64,000 bases of DNA from DASUPK01 sp963819715 (GTDB taxonomy: Bacteria > Actinomycetota > Thermoleophilia > Solirubrobacterales > 70-9): positions 186,001-250,000 of the forward strand of contig CAWFXE010000001.1 in the NCBI GenBank assembly GCA_963819715.1, in the 5' to 3' direction. This document shows positions 1-8,092 of the stretch, in pieces. The notes under the pieces were generated by a model. That model saw only the letters and a list, made by a program, of their open reading frames with translations, was not told the origin of the DNA and did not search any database. How positions within the stretch are numbered: the first letter of the stretch is position 1; the number at the start of each line of letters is the position of its first letter. Both the position numbers and the translations under genes were made by a program.

Positions 1-404
1 CTGACGATGCCGACGCCGACGATCACCAGCGTCGCACCCGAGGCGAGCGCACGCTGCGCGGTGTCCGACCCCGAGGCCGCGAAGTCGACGACGTACTGGG
101 ACATGATCCGCAAGTAGAGGGCAACCGAGATCACATAGGCGATGACGATCGTCAGGTCCGCCGCCCGCTCGAGTTTGTGGGTGGACGAGTCAAGTCGCCC
201 GTCGGCTTCCAGCGGTTCGACCGTGGCGACGTTGTGCCGGATGGCGGTGCCGATCAACCAGGCAAGTCCGCAGATGCCGGCGACGCCGAAGATCGCGAGC
301 GCCCCGAGGGTTCGCTCGAGAACCGGCACGATGATCAGAAAGCCGCTACCGAATATCGACGCCAGCGGCGTTACCGCCGCGATCATCACCCTTCGCGAGA
401 GCAT
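1..404 (-). CDS. Membrane protein, N-terminal part (runs off window)
   Basis: An open frame on the minus strand starts with ATG at 404 and continues past the left edge without a stop. About 134 residues are visible. They contain hydrophobic stretches around residues 7-27, 33-53 and 84-99, so this is a multi-spanning membrane protein with its N-terminus here. An in-frame stop lies a few codons upstream of the ATG, and no strong Shine-Dalgarno is seen. I do not recognise the family. It reads away from the tRNA fragment at 584. Confidence 0.55.
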   Translation of the reverse strand, partial: MLSRRVMIAAVTPLASIFGSGFLIIVPVLERTLGALAIFGVAGICGLAWLIGTAIRHNVATVEPLEADGRLDSSTHKLERAADLTIVIAYVISVALYLRIMSQYVVDFAASGSDTAQRALASGATLVIVGVGIV

Positions 405-583
405 CGGACGCAGCCGCTCGATCTGGGCACTCTATTCGGCAAACCACCCGCACTGAGATCGCGATGTGGAGGAAAATCGAGAGCGCCGGCGCCCAGTCGC
501 TCGAGGCAGTGGATTTTCATGGGGACAGCTCGGGAGACCTGCAGCGAGCAACCGGAATATGCCGCCGCTTTGCGGGGCTTTCA

Positions 584-626
584 TGGGCCGGAGAGGACTC
601 GAACCTCCGACCTACGGATTATGAGT
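584..626 (-). repeat. Stranded 3' half of a CAU tRNA gene (distal att of island 1)
   Basis: On the minus strand this reads from the anticodon loop (ACTCATAATCC) through the T arm to the acceptor end CCGGCCCA. It matches 3404-3446 of the intact tRNA at all but four positions. Two of the four are a compensating swap in the T stem (GGAGG/CCTCT here, GGTGG/CCACC there). The 5' half is missing: beyond 626 the match stops. This is what remains of a tRNA 3' half after an element integrated in the anticodon loop. Confidence 0.8.
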
Positions 627-642
627 TTCTGGAATCCGTAGG
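611..642. repeat. 10-bp inverted repeat at the att core of island 1
   Basis: CCTACGGATT (611-620) and AATCCGTAGG (633-642) form a perfect 10-bp inverted repeat around a 12-base loop containing the anticodon-loop sequence. One arm is the tRNA anticodon-stem 3' side and the other lies outside the tRNA match. This resembles the paired core-binding sites of a tyrosine integrase. Confidence 0.5.
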
Positions 643-735
643 CCCTGAGTTGCTTTTGGCTCTACTGAGCCAAGTGAGTCGCCCTGAGTTGCCCTGAGAA
701 GTCGGGGTCTCGGGACCAATTTCGGGACCAGGTTA
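643..735. repeat. Arm-type repeats inside left border of island 1
   Basis: The motif GCCCTGAGTTGC or a shortened form recurs three times between 642 and 699, followed by CGGGACCAATT and CGGGACCA between 711 and 729. GACCAATT recurs three times at the other border (3314-3347). The stretch 405-862 holds no gene apart from these att features. Confidence 0.45.
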
Positions 736-862
736 GGCATGGTTCTTCCTCTGCCGAAGGCACGGTGGCGACTTGAGCGGTGCTGCTGGGCACAAACCCG
801 AACGCCATGATCAGCAGACGAGGCATTCGTTTGACGAGCCGCACGCGAGACGAGACCCACCG

Positions 863-2773
863 TCACCCCTTCAACGCACGCAGCGCATTCAGGATCACGG
901 CCACGTCGATCCCCTCCTGAAGCAGCGCTCCCGCCACCGGCGGGATGTAGCCGAGGGCGGCGAATCCCATCGCGATGAAACTCAGGCCGAGGCCGACGAC
1001 CACGCTCTGGCGCGCGATCGTCAGGGAGCGTCGACCGATCCGGATCGCATCCGCGACGCGATCCACCTTGTCAACGGCGATGACCGCATCCGCGGTCTCC
1101 GAGGACACGGTCGCGCCGACGCCGCCCATCGCGATGCCGACGTCGGCCAGTGCGAGGGCTGGCGCATCGTTGACCCCGTCACCGACCATGACGACGGTGC
1201 CCCCGTCGGAGCGCTCGCGTGCTCGGCGCACGATCTCGGTCTTCTCGTCGGGCGAGCACTCGGTGAAGACATGATCGACGCCCACCGCCTCCCCGACCGC
1301 CTCCCCGACCGCCCGCCGGTCGCCAGTGACAAGCACAACTTCTTTCACGCCTGCGCCTCGGAGCTCTTTCGTCAGATCGCCTGCGTCATCACGCAGGTGA
1401 TCTGCCATCAAGACCGCGCCCGCAAGTCCGCCGTCCACGCCAACGAGAACTCTGGCCCAACCGGGCTCGCCCGAGTCGTCCAAGAGCCGCTCAGCCGTGT
1501 CCGTTCCGGAGTAGCCGCGCTGGCGCAGCCATGCGTCGCTGCCCACAGCCACCCGATGCCCGCTGACCTCCCCTTCGATCCCTTGGCCAGGTTCCTCGAC
1601 CACCTCCTCGGGAAACTCGAGTTCGAGGCCACGACCTTCGGCCCCGTGAACGAGTGCCTCGGCCAAGACGTGGGCTGAGAGCTGGTCCACCGAGGCGGCC
1701 AGCCGCAGCAACTCCTCCGGTGCCAGTCCATCGGTGCTCTTCACCTGCTCGATCTCTGGTCTCCCGTGGGTGAGCGTCCCGGTCTTGTCGAGTAGCACCG
1801 TCCTTGCCTCGCCGAGCTTCTCAATGGTTCCCCCACCCTTTGCGATCACGCCGTCGTGGGCTGCTCGCGAGACGCCCGAGATCAAGGCCACCGGTGCAGC
1901 GAGAATCAGAGGGCAAGGGGTGGCAACGACAAGCACGGCCAGCGCGCGAACTGGATCGCCGCTGAACGCCCATGCCGCACCAGCGATGACGAGGGTTACC
2001 GGCAGGAGGATCGCGGCGTACCGATCGGCCATTCGGACAAACGGAGCTCTTTGCCGCTCCGCGTCTTTCACCAGCGCGACGATGCCCGCGTAGGCGCTCT
2101 CAGACGAGGTTCTCGTCGCCCGCAAATCGAACGCCTCGCCCGCATTGAGCGTGCCGCTTGAGACGGTCGAGCCCCGGTCGTGAGTGACCGGGAGTGGCTC
2201 CCCCGTCAGCGTCGAGGCGTCGATCACCGCACGCTTGCTCTGTACCGCTCCGTCGACCGGGACGACCTCGCCGGCGCGGACCACGATCCGGTCTCCGACC
2301 GCGACGTCTCCGACCGCGACTTCCTCGATTTTCTCGTCCTGGCGGCGATGGGCGATCCGCGGAGCGCGCTCGAGCAGTGCCGTCAGCTCCCGTCGTGCGC
2401 GCCGGCCAGCGGCCGCCTCGAGGGCATTCCCGCCGCTAAGCATCAGGGCGATCACCGCGCCAGCTAGGTATTCGCCGAGTGCCAGCGCGCCGACCATCGC
2501 CACCAGTGCGATCGCGTCGACTCCCACGTCTCCGTGCATCAGGGTTCGCAGCACCGACCAGGTCAGCGGGATCAGCGTCAAGACGATCGCCGCAGCCCAA
2601 ATCAGGTCGCCCGACCGACCCGGCTCAAAGATGTGGACGATGCCACCGAGCGCAAGGGCGAAGAGGATCAGGCCGACAAGGACGTACGGCTCCGATACCC
2701 CGACGGAGGTAGCGGCAGAGCGAAAGGTGCCGAACCTCCGCGGCGAGTCTGGCTGCGGTGTTCCGGGAGTCAA
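863..2773 (-). CDS. Heavy-metal-translocating P1B-type ATPase (CPL variant)
   Basis: A 636-residue protein with the full P-type ATPase plan: membrane helices from residue 30, actuator motif TGEP at 190-193, membrane motif TPCPL at 285-289, phosphorylation site DKTGTLT at 329, and GDGVNDAP near the C-terminus. The P1B signature is usually CPC, CPH or SPC; here it is CPL. The conserved His-Pro of the ATP-binding domain is replaced by His-Val (SAHVLAEA). There is no N-terminal CxxC metal-binding domain. The ORF begins with TTG at 2773 and an internal start is possible. It probably exports a transition metal such as Zn, Cd or Co; the substrate is not determined. It is the main cargo of island 1. 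Confidence 0.9.
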   Translation of the reverse strand: MTPGTPQPDSPRRFGTFRSAATSVGVSEPYVLVGLILFALALGGIVHIFEPGRSGDLIWAAAIVLTLIPLTWSVLRTLMHGDVGVDAIALVAMVGALALGEYLAGAVIALMLSGGNALEAAAGRRARRELTALLERAPRIAHRRQDEKIEEVAVGDVAVGDRIVVRAGEVVPVDGAVQSKRAVIDASTLTGEPLPVTHDRGSTVSSGTLNAGEAFDLRATRTSSESAYAGIVALVKDAERQRAPFVRMADRYAAILLPVTLVIAGAAWAFSGDPVRALAVLVVATPCPLILAAPVALISGVSRAAHDGVIAKGGGTIEKLGEARTVLLDKTGTLTHGRPEIEQVKSTDGLAPEELLRLAASVDQLSAHVLAEALVHGAEGRGLELEFPEEVVEEPGQGIEGEVSGHRVAVGSDAWLRQRGYSGTDTAERLLDDSGEPGWARVLVGVDGGLAGAVLMADHLRDDAGDLTKELRGAGVKEVVLVTGDRRAVGEAVGEAVGVDHVFTECSPDEKTEIVRRARERSDGGTVVMVGDGVNDAPALALADVGIAMGGVGATVSSETADAVIAVDKVDRVADAIRIGRRSLTIARQSVVVGLGLSFIAMGFAALGYIPPVAGALLQEGIDVAVILNALRALKG

Positions 2774-2885
2774 GGCACCCCGAACTGTAGGAGCGCTGGC
2801 TCTGCCAACTCGGGGCTGACCGGTGCTAGGCGCTCAGGTGCGAAGCGCGACCCCCCTTTTCTTCCAAAGCGGCTGTGCGGAGCCG

Positions 2886-3221
2886 CTAGAAGCGGAAGCT
2901 CTTCGGAACGGGGCTCTGACGTAGCTCCCTCGCACTGACGTCGAGCCTGACCCCTGCCTGGTAGTAGGTCCCGCAATGCCTCCCGTCCGGCTCCGATGGA
3001 GGTGCGTGCGCCGTCAGCTGCCCGGTCCAGAGTGTCCGCCTGGTTTCGTCCAGTACACGGAGAGAGATCGGCATCGATGACCGATCGGGCGCGGAAACGA
3101 CCACAATCTGGAGTCGATTCTTCCCGGGGTAGTTGCGGAGCGGGCTCCATTTGCCGTTAGTTCGGGCCTCGTAGGTTGCCGCAACGACTGTCACGATTGC
3201 CGCAGCCGCTAGGAAGACCAT
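2886..3221 (-). CDS. Small exported or membrane-anchored hypothetical protein
   Basis: 111 residues with an N-terminal hydrophobic segment (residues 2-15, rich in Ala and Val) followed by a soluble domain, consistent with a signal anchor. The rest has normal coding character (ARTNGKWSPL, CGTYYQAGVRL). It lies between the ATPase start and the tRNA inside island 1. I do not recognise the family. Confidence 0.5.
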   Translation of the reverse strand: MVFLAAAAIVTVVAATYEARTNGKWSPLRNYPGKNRLQIVVVSAPDRSSMPISLRVLDETRRTLWTGQLTAHAPPSEPDGRHCGTYYQAGVRLDVSARELRQSPVPKSFRF

Positions 3222-3311
3222 TCCCTAGCGCGAACGCACCGTCGGATCGCGCAAGCGACGACCGACGCTACTGCTTTGCAAAGCAGCCCTTTTTCGCCCC
3301 GATCTCTAATT

Positions 3312-3353
3312 CCGACCAATTGACTAGAGACCAATTGCGGACCAATTTCGCAT
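3312..3353. repeat. Arm-type repeats (3 x GACCAATT) inside right border of island 1
   Basis: GACCAATT occurs at 3314-3321, 3329-3336 and 3340-3347, about 60-90 bases from the tRNA 3' end. A matching copy lies at 714-721 by the other border. Repeats inside both ends fit integrase or accessory-factor arm sites. Confidence 0.45.
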
Positions 3354-3403
3354 TCCAGCGAAATCGGCCCCAGGGAATCTCGGGCCTTGCAGGAGCTTCC
3401 TAG

Positions 3404-3477
3404 TGGGCCGGGGTGGACTCGAACCACCGACCGACGGATTATGAGTCCGCTGCTCTGACCAGCTGAGCTACCGGCCC
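3404..3477 (-). tRNA. tRNA with CAU anticodon (elongator Met or Ile2)
   Basis: A 74-nt cloverleaf: acceptor GGGCCGG/CCGGCCC, D arm GCTC/GAGC, anticodon stem-loop with CTCATAA (anticodon CAT), T arm GGTGG-TTCGAGT-CCACC, discriminator A, no encoded CCA. CAU with a CTCATAA loop fits elongator tRNA-Met or the tRNA-Ile2 modified by TilS; I cannot decide which. Its 5' half (3439-3477) is duplicated exactly at 13495-13533 and its 3' half imperfectly at 584-626, so both halves may have been supplied by mobile elements. The integrase gene directly upstream runs into it. Confidence 0.93.
3439..3477. repeat. att core of element 2, tRNA-side copy (39 bp)
   Basis: Identical over 39 bp to 13495-13533. It covers the tRNA from the anticodon loop to its 5' end. 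Integration into the 5' half of a tRNA gene is unusual; most tyrosine integrases use the 3' half. The integrase stop codon TAA is the first codon of this repeat. Confidence 0.9.
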
Positions 3478-4755
3478 GGGAGTGTCGATTATGGCTTGGC
3501 CATGCGGTTTTCGGCGCGCGACAGGGTTGGCGCTGCGATCTCGGACGGGCCGTCGGGCACGTCGATTCTGCCAATCTCTGCCCATTCGAGGGCCTCGTCG
3601 AAGGCGGACAGGTACGCCTCGCTCGAGCCGCTCGCGGCGTTTGACGGCGCGCTGGTAGACCCGGAACGTGAAGCCAGGGTCCTCGTGCCCCAGCTGCTCC
3701 GCGATGTAGACGGGATGGTCGCCGGCGGCCGCGCGCAGGCTCGCGTAGGTCCGTCGGAGCGAATGCGGCGTCACTCGTTCGGAGATCGGGTCGATGCCGA
3801 CCTTCGCCAGGACCTCGTTCGCGTCGCTGATCGCGCCCTTGGTCCGGTGGTCGATGTTCGTGACGGTCTGCCGGTGGTGCCGGACCTTCCGCTCACCCCG
3901 CCGCTTGCGCGCGCGGCCGACGAACACCGGATCGCTCGGCTCCGGTCGCGGACTCCGCGCCTTCCACTCGCTCAGGGCCTCGATCAGACCGCGCGGCAGG
4001 TCGACCTCGCGGTAGGTGCCGGCGTCGGTCTTGGCCCGGCCGACGGTCAGGGTCCCGGCGCCCAGGTTCACGTCGCGCCAGTCGAGCGCCACCGCCTCCC
4101 CCACTCGCAGTCCCGCACCGGCTAGCGTCGCCAAGATCGGGCGGTGGTAGGCGTCCGCGGCCTCGAGCAGGGCGATCAGCTGCTCGGGCTCGACCCAGGT
4201 CCGGTGCGGCTTGGCCACCTTTACCCGCCGCCGCCGGCCCCTCGCCGGGTTCGCCCGGTCGATCAGCTCGTACTCGATCGCCACGTCGATGATCATCGCG
4301 AGCACCTTCAGCGTTTTGTTGATCTGACTCGGCGCGATCACCCCGCCGCGCACCTTCACGGCCTTGTAGCGATCGACGTCGGCGACGGTGATCTCGTCGA
4401 GCCGGTGCCCTGCGAAATGCGGGAGCAGGTGGTAGCTCAGTGCCCATTGGTAGTCGGCCACTGTGCGCGGCGCGATCTCCCCGCGGCGACCTTCGAGCCA
4501 CTCCGACGCGAACTCGTGGAAACCCGGGGCCTCCGTCGGAGCCTTGACCGGCTCGGGCTTATGCGGCCGCCAGATTCCCCGGTCGACGTCCGCCAGGACG
4601 TGCCGGAGCTCGGCCTCGGCGCGCTGGCGGTCCCAATCCTCCTCCGGTCGTCCGAGGCTCACGTAGCGGCGCTTTCCATACGCGGTGAACCGAATGGCCC
4701 AGCTGCGCGCTTTGCCCCTGGGTTCGATGACTGAGCCGGTCGCCGTGCGGGCCAT
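3439..4755 (-). CDS. int: Tyrosine recombinase (integrase) of element 2
   Basis: 438 residues. An N-terminal arm-binding region is followed by a SAM-like core-binding domain (about 75-165) and a catalytic domain with Arg217 (GLRVGE), Lys near 242, His331-x-x-Arg334 (TPHSLRRTYA), His357 (GHED) and nucleophile Tyr367 (FRVYQRA). About 70 residues follow the tyrosine, more than usual. The last twelve residues (GPVAQLVRAADS) are encoded by the tRNA itself and the stop TAA lies in the anticodon loop. The ATG overlaps the TGA of the preceding small gene, so the two are translationally coupled. It presumably integrates and excises element 2 at the tRNA. Confidence 0.92.
   Translation of the reverse strand: MARTATGSVIEPRGKARSWAIRFTAYGKRRYVSLGRPEEDWDRQRAEAELRHVLADVDRGIWRPHKPEPVKAPTEAPGFHEFASEWLEGRRGEIAPRTVADYQWALSYHLLPHFAGHRLDEITVADVDRYKAVKVRGGVIAPSQINKTLKVLAMIIDVAIEYELIDRANPARGRRRRVKVAKPHRTWVEPEQLIALLEAADAYHRPILATLAGAGLRVGEAVALDWRDVNLGAGTLTVGRAKTDAGTYREVDLPRGLIEALSEWKARSPRPEPSDPVFVGRARKRRGERKVRHHRQTVTNIDHRTKGAISDANEVLAKVGIDPISERVTPHSLRRTYASLRAAAGDHPVYIAEQLGHEDPGFTFRVYQRAVKRRERLERGVPVRLRRGPRMGRDWQNRRARRPVRDRSANPVARRKPHGQAIIDTPGPVAQLVRAADS
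3488..3493 (-). promoter_or_regulatory. Candidate -10 for the tRNA inside the integrase 3' end
   Basis: On the minus strand CATAAT (five of six matches to TATAAT) lies ten bases upstream of the tRNA 5' end, within the integrase C-terminal coding sequence. No clear -35 is seen. If used, element 2 supplies the tRNA promoter. Confidence 0.3.
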
Positions 4756-5018
4756 CAGCTCGCCTCCTCGCGCATCCGCTCGAGCTCGTTGAGCAGGTTG
4801 AGGGCCCCCAGCGGGCGCCCAGGATCGTCGCGGTCCACGGCCAGGTCCTCGTACCGCTCCAGCTGCCGCGCGTGCTTTGCGAACACCACGGCGAGCCGTG
4901 AGCCGTCCGGCAATGCTTCCGCGGCATCCCGTAGATGGTCGACCAGGTCACGTATGGCCTTGGATTCCGCCTCAGCCAGGTACGTGCCAAGCCGCTCGAG
5001 CTCTTCGATCGTTGCCAT
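4755..5018 (-). CDS. Small hypothetical protein coupled to integrase
   Basis: 87 residues, mostly helical and charged, starting MATIEELERLGTYL and ending EREEAS-like just before int. The ATG at 5018 is chosen because GGAAGAG lies a few bases upstream; a longer frame to 5075 lacks this. Its stop overlaps the int start. Element 3 has a gene in the same place with the same Glu-Ala-Ser ending. A role as an excisionase or integrase regulator is possible from position only. Confidence 0.6.
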   Translation of the reverse strand: MATIEELERLGTYLAEAESKAIRDLVDHLRDAAEALPDGSRLAVVFAKHARQLERYEDLAVDRDDPGRPLGALNLLNELERMREEAS

Positions 5019-5074
5019 CAGCTCTCTCTTCCTCGTTCGTGGTGGGTCGGTGGTCCCCGCGCTCGGCGCGGCCA

Positions 5075-5281
5075 TCAGTACTCACCGCGACGAATCTTTT
5101 CGACGGCCTCGCGGTGCAGCGCCCTCTGGCTTAAGACGTCGAGCACTTCGAGGGCAGCGCCAACGTCCCGGCCGTCTCTGGGATCGATCGGCATGGAGCT
5201 GACGAGGTCGATGAGGTCCGCCGCGGTCCTGATCACTTCGACCAAGCCACCGGCGGCTGGGTTTAGGGTCTCTGCTGGCAT
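5075..5281 (-). CDS. Small hypothetical protein, first gene of the int operon
   Basis: 68 residues beginning MPAETLNPAAG and ending EKIRRGEY. GGAGGT at 5291-5296 lies nine bases upstream of the ATG at 5281, which selects this start over the in-frame ATG at 5290. It is the first coding sequence downstream of the conserved promoter at 5350-5414. The function is not recognised. Confidence 0.6.
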   Translation of the reverse strand: MPAETLNPAAGGLVEVIRTAADLIDLVSSMPIDPRDGRDVGAALEVLDVLSQRALHREAVEKIRRGEY

Positions 5282-5349
5282 GGAGCTCATACCTCCGTGT
5301 CCACGGGGCCGGCGTTCACGCGCGCGGCCCCACTTTGTTGGTCGGTTGA

Positions 5350-5414
5350 CCCTACCCGCTCGCCGTGACGATCGCAAGTGCGTCGCCTCGCGCTCTCGCA
5401 ACGCTTCGCAACGG
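5350..5414 (-). promoter_or_regulatory. Promoter and direct-repeat operator of the int operon (element 2)
   Basis: On the minus strand: two copies of CGTTGCGA with a 10-bp period (5397-5414), then -35 TTGCGA (5373-5378), 17 bp, and -10 TAGGGT (5350-5355). The same arrangement with the same spacing occurs upstream of the int operon in element 3 (45832-45895). Conservation between two otherwise diverged elements argues that it is functional. Confidence 0.7.
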
Positions 5415-5574
5415 TTCCCGGCACTTGGGTCGCTCATCCCATCCGCCCGGTGTAGATCACGGCCTGGACGGCGGCGAGGAAGCAGCTGCGCGATGCCGAG
5501 CCGCCAATCGCCGGCGGCTAGGAAACACGCGCCGAGCCCGACGAACGTCGCCACCTGGACCACCAGGAGCGCCG

Positions 5575-5913
5575 TCATCCTCGATTCCTCGCGCGAGCGC
5601 GGCCGCGCGCCGCCTCCTCAGCGACCTTCTCGCGGTTGCACGGCTCGCAGATCGGGCGCATGTTGTCCATGTCGTCGTCGCCGCCCTCGGCGAGCGGGAT
5701 GACGTGATCGGCGATGGTCGCGCCGCCGCGGCCGCAGCGATGGCAGATGGCGTCGTGATTGCGGATCACCGCCCGGGCTATGCGCTGCTGTGCCCAACCG
5801 CTTCGCGTCCTCTCGCGCCGCCGGCCGCCGTCATCCCACGCCTTCGGGCGATGCCTGGGGCAGTAGCTCTGCTCGCTGAGAGCCCCGCAGACCGGGCACG
5901 CTCGCTTGATCAT
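5575..5913 (-). CDS. HNH endonuclease
   Basis: 112 residues. An N-terminal zinc-ribbon-like motif (CPVCG) is followed by a compact HNH domain: CHRCG, then the histidine pair region ADHVIPLAEGG, Asn in DNMRPIC, and CEPCNREK. AGGAGG precedes the ATG at 5913 by seven bases. Such small HNH nucleases sit beside terminase genes in many phages and assist DNA packaging. Here it lies just downstream of the broken large terminase. Confidence 0.85.
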   Translation of the reverse strand: MIKRACPVCGALSEQSYCPRHRPKAWDDGGRRRERTRSGWAQQRIARAVIRNHDAICHRCGRGGATIADHVIPLAEGGDDDMDNMRPICEPCNREKVAEEAARGRARARNRG

Positions 5914-6157
5914 CGCTTGCCCTCCTGCTCGAGGCACGCCGGACAGACGCGCCGCCCGCAACGGGGGCAGCGCCGGTAGCCGGTGAAACGCTGCAAGCCC
6001 CCGGGGACGCAGCGGGTGCCATCCTCGGCCCGCAGAGCGGCCGGTCGAGCTTCCAGATGGGCTTCCCCACGCCGTCGTAGCGAACCGCCTGCAGGTGGCA
6101 GACGTCGCTCGGCGGCGCCTTGCTCTCGGTCGGGCGTGGCAGCGTTGCCGTCGTCAT
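5910..6157 (-). pseudogene. Zinc-ribbon small protein, frameshifted
   Basis: Starts at ATG 6157 overlapping the TerL stop and reads MTTATLPRPTESK onward. A one-base deletion near 6030 moves the natural reading into another frame that ends with CPRCGRRVCPACLEQ and a TGA overlapping the HNH start. The joined product would be about 82 residues with two CxxC pairs. The overlap at both ends supports one continuous gene before the frameshift. Confidence 0.5.
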
Positions 6158-6159
6158 TC

Positions 6160-7600
6160 TCAGATGCCGCCCGGCCATTGAGCTGTCGCGAACTCGGGCT
6201 CGGCTTCGCCGCCGATCACGGTCGAGACTGCCATCGCCAGCGCGATCGCAGCGTCGATCGGCGCGGCGCTCTTGCGCGCCTTTACCAGCCGCCAGCCCTC
6301 ACCGACCGGACGGGCGGAGGCTGCGAGCACGTGCGCATTCAGGGCCTCATCGTCGGGGTGGCGGATCTTCCCTGTCGCGATCGCCTCGGAGAGCCGCTGC
6401 GCCGCCATCGCCATCGTTGTCGGTCGCTGCGAGTGGGTCGCGACGGTGACGTTCGGTACCTCGGCGTCGATCCGCTGCGCGAGCTGCTCGCCGCCGGCGT
6501 TGGGGTCGAGCACGAACGTCAGCGCCGGCCACCGCTCGGCCCACTCCTCGACCACGTCGAAGATCTCCTCGACCGACAGAGACGTCCAGTCGGCGGGCGG
6601 ATTGAGGATCCGGGGCGGGTGGACAGTAGAGCTGCTCGCCATCGCGGCGAACGGGCACCAGGGCGGTGGTGTCGTGGCGCCAGCCAGGTCGATCCCGACA
6701 TGGACGCCGGCGGATCCGCCCGGGATCTCGATCCCCTGCTCGGCGCAGGCGGCCCATTCCTTCGCCGAGATCGCGCCGTCCTGTCCGAACATCCAGACGC
6801 CGCAGGCAAAGCGCGCCCAGGCCCAGGGAGTCATCGACGGCGAGTCGTGGCGCTCGCGCAGGGCGTAGACGGTGATCCAGGGCGCGGGGTTCGCGGTCTT
6901 GACCAGCTCCAGGTCGTCGCGGTCGTCGTCCGGGGAGAGCGACCACTCGTGGAGCACGAAGCCGTCGGCGCGGGCGCAGGTGTAGGCGCCGACGGCGCTT
7001 CACTCCCGGCAGGGCATGGGCGGCCCGCCGCAGCTTCCCGAGCGGTGACTCCTCGTCGTCGCCGGCGGTGGAGATCGTCAGCATCTGGCCGTCTCGCGGG
7101 CCGAGCCGTCTCGGAAGACGCCGTACAGCTCGCTCGAACGGTGCCGGTGCAGCTCGTAGAAGAGAGCGAGCGTCGGCAGGACACCGTCGGCGGTGTAGAC
7201 GTCGGCGGCCAGCACGCGGATTCGCCCGTCGCCGTCCGAGACCCGCAGCTCCCGATAGCCGCGCTTGACCTCGATCTGATCTTGCAGGGCAGCGGTGCGG
7301 CGCACGAAGCCGCGGGCGTGGTCGTAGAGGATGCTCGCCTGATCCCGCGACGCGGCGGCGATCACGCACTCGGCATCCGGTGTCGTCAGCAGGTGGTAGA
7401 GCGCGAGCGCACCCAGGAGCGTCGTCTTCCCCGCCTTCTTCGACAGGATGATCAGCGTCTCGCGGATGCCGTCGAAGTAGTCCTCCAGGGCTTGGCGCTG
7501 GAAGTCGAGGACCTCCATCTGGCGGCCGTTGTCGAGCACCAGCTCCGCACAGAAACCGGCGAAGTGATCGAGGCCGCTGATCGCCGCGCCTTCCGGCGTC
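6160..7600 (-). pseudogene. terL: Phage terminase large subunit, broken by two frameshifts
   Basis: The N-terminal ATPase part (7539 down to about 7090) has the Walker A-like motif SKKAGKTT preceded by FQRQALEDYFDG, typical of TerL. The reading then shifts frame near 7085 (to GQMLTISTAGDDEES) and again near 6995. From there it continues through HEWSLSPDDD to the nuclease half, with GVHVGIDLAG and FVLDPNAGGEQLA. The stop is at 6160. The start is unclear because the small subunit runs into it without a clean junction. TerL packages DNA into proheads; as written it cannot be translated intact. Confidence 0.8.
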
Positions 7601-7975
7601 GATGCTCGGCCAGCTCGGCGATCTTCGAGGGCGCGGCCTCCTCTGGCTCGGGGTCGGGCTCGAGGAAGAGATCTCCCCAGAGCTTCATCGCCTGCACCGA
7701 CCCGCCGCGGATGGCCTGCTCGACCTCGCCCCGGAACTCCTGGGTGCTCATCGCCGCCGGCCGGTCCTCGGCTGTCTTGCGCGCGCTCTCGACGGCCTTC
7801 GCGAACTCGGCGTACGCGCCTTTTTCTCCCGGCGCCCCTTCCCGAGCCAGCTTTTCGCGGTGGCCGGCTTGACGCCCGCCGCGGTGGCGGCGTCGGTGTA
7901 TGAGACGCCGATCTCGATGCGGGCGAGGATCTTGGCTCGGACCTCAGGGCCGAATTTGGAGCGCGGGGGGCTCAT
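7601..7975 (-). pseudogene. terS: Terminase small subunit, frameshifted at an A-run
   Basis: The N-terminus (MSPPRSKFGPEVRAKILARI) and a helix-turn-helix (YTDAATAAGVKPATAKSWL) are typical of TerS. At about 7825 a run of five A breaks the frame; a sixth A would join it to GAYAEFAKAVESARKTAEDR and on to MKLWGDLFLEPDPE. The joined product would be about 130 residues. It lies immediately upstream of TerL, the usual order. Confidence 0.7.
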
Positions 7976-8085
7976 CCTGCCCCCCTGATTCGCTCGCTTT
8001 TCTTCGCGGCGCCAGCCTGTCCCGTCCCGATCGCGTCTTGGGGGGGAAGGTCCCCACCGGCCTGGGCGCAGCTGCCGCTGCTCAT
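7972..8085 (-). CDS. Very small ORF overlapping terS start
   Basis: 37 codons from ATG 8085. Its TGA overlaps the terS ATG, which is the coupling seen between most genes of this element. There are no recognisable motifs. Confidence 0.3.
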   Translation of the reverse strand: MSSGSCAQAGGDLPPQDAIGTGQAGAAKKSERIRGAG

Positions 8086-8092
8086 GCCGCCA

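Larger units (their letters stand above)
584..3403. mobile_element. Island 1: integrase-less integrated island on the 3' side of the tRNA
   Basis: The left border is the stranded tRNA 3' half at 584-626 and the right border is the 3' end of the intact tRNA at 3404. Arm-type repeats with GACCAATT lie just inside both borders (714-721 and 3314-3347), as expected of P and P' arms separated by integration. It carries a P1B metal ATPase and one small secreted/membrane protein, and no recombinase. It could be a remnant or an element mobilised in trans. Confidence 0.55.

Noticed and set aside
584..660. A complete second tRNA at 584-660
   Set aside because: Only the 3' half is present; no D arm or matching 5' acceptor follows.
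6990..7090. Programmed frameshifting in terL
   Set aside because: Two shifts, no slippery sequence that I can see, and similar breaks occur in unrelated genes. Error or decay is more likely.
5983..7872. A 629-codon plus-strand ORF opposite terminase
   Set aside because: TerL and TerS motifs are on the minus strand; this is their shadow.
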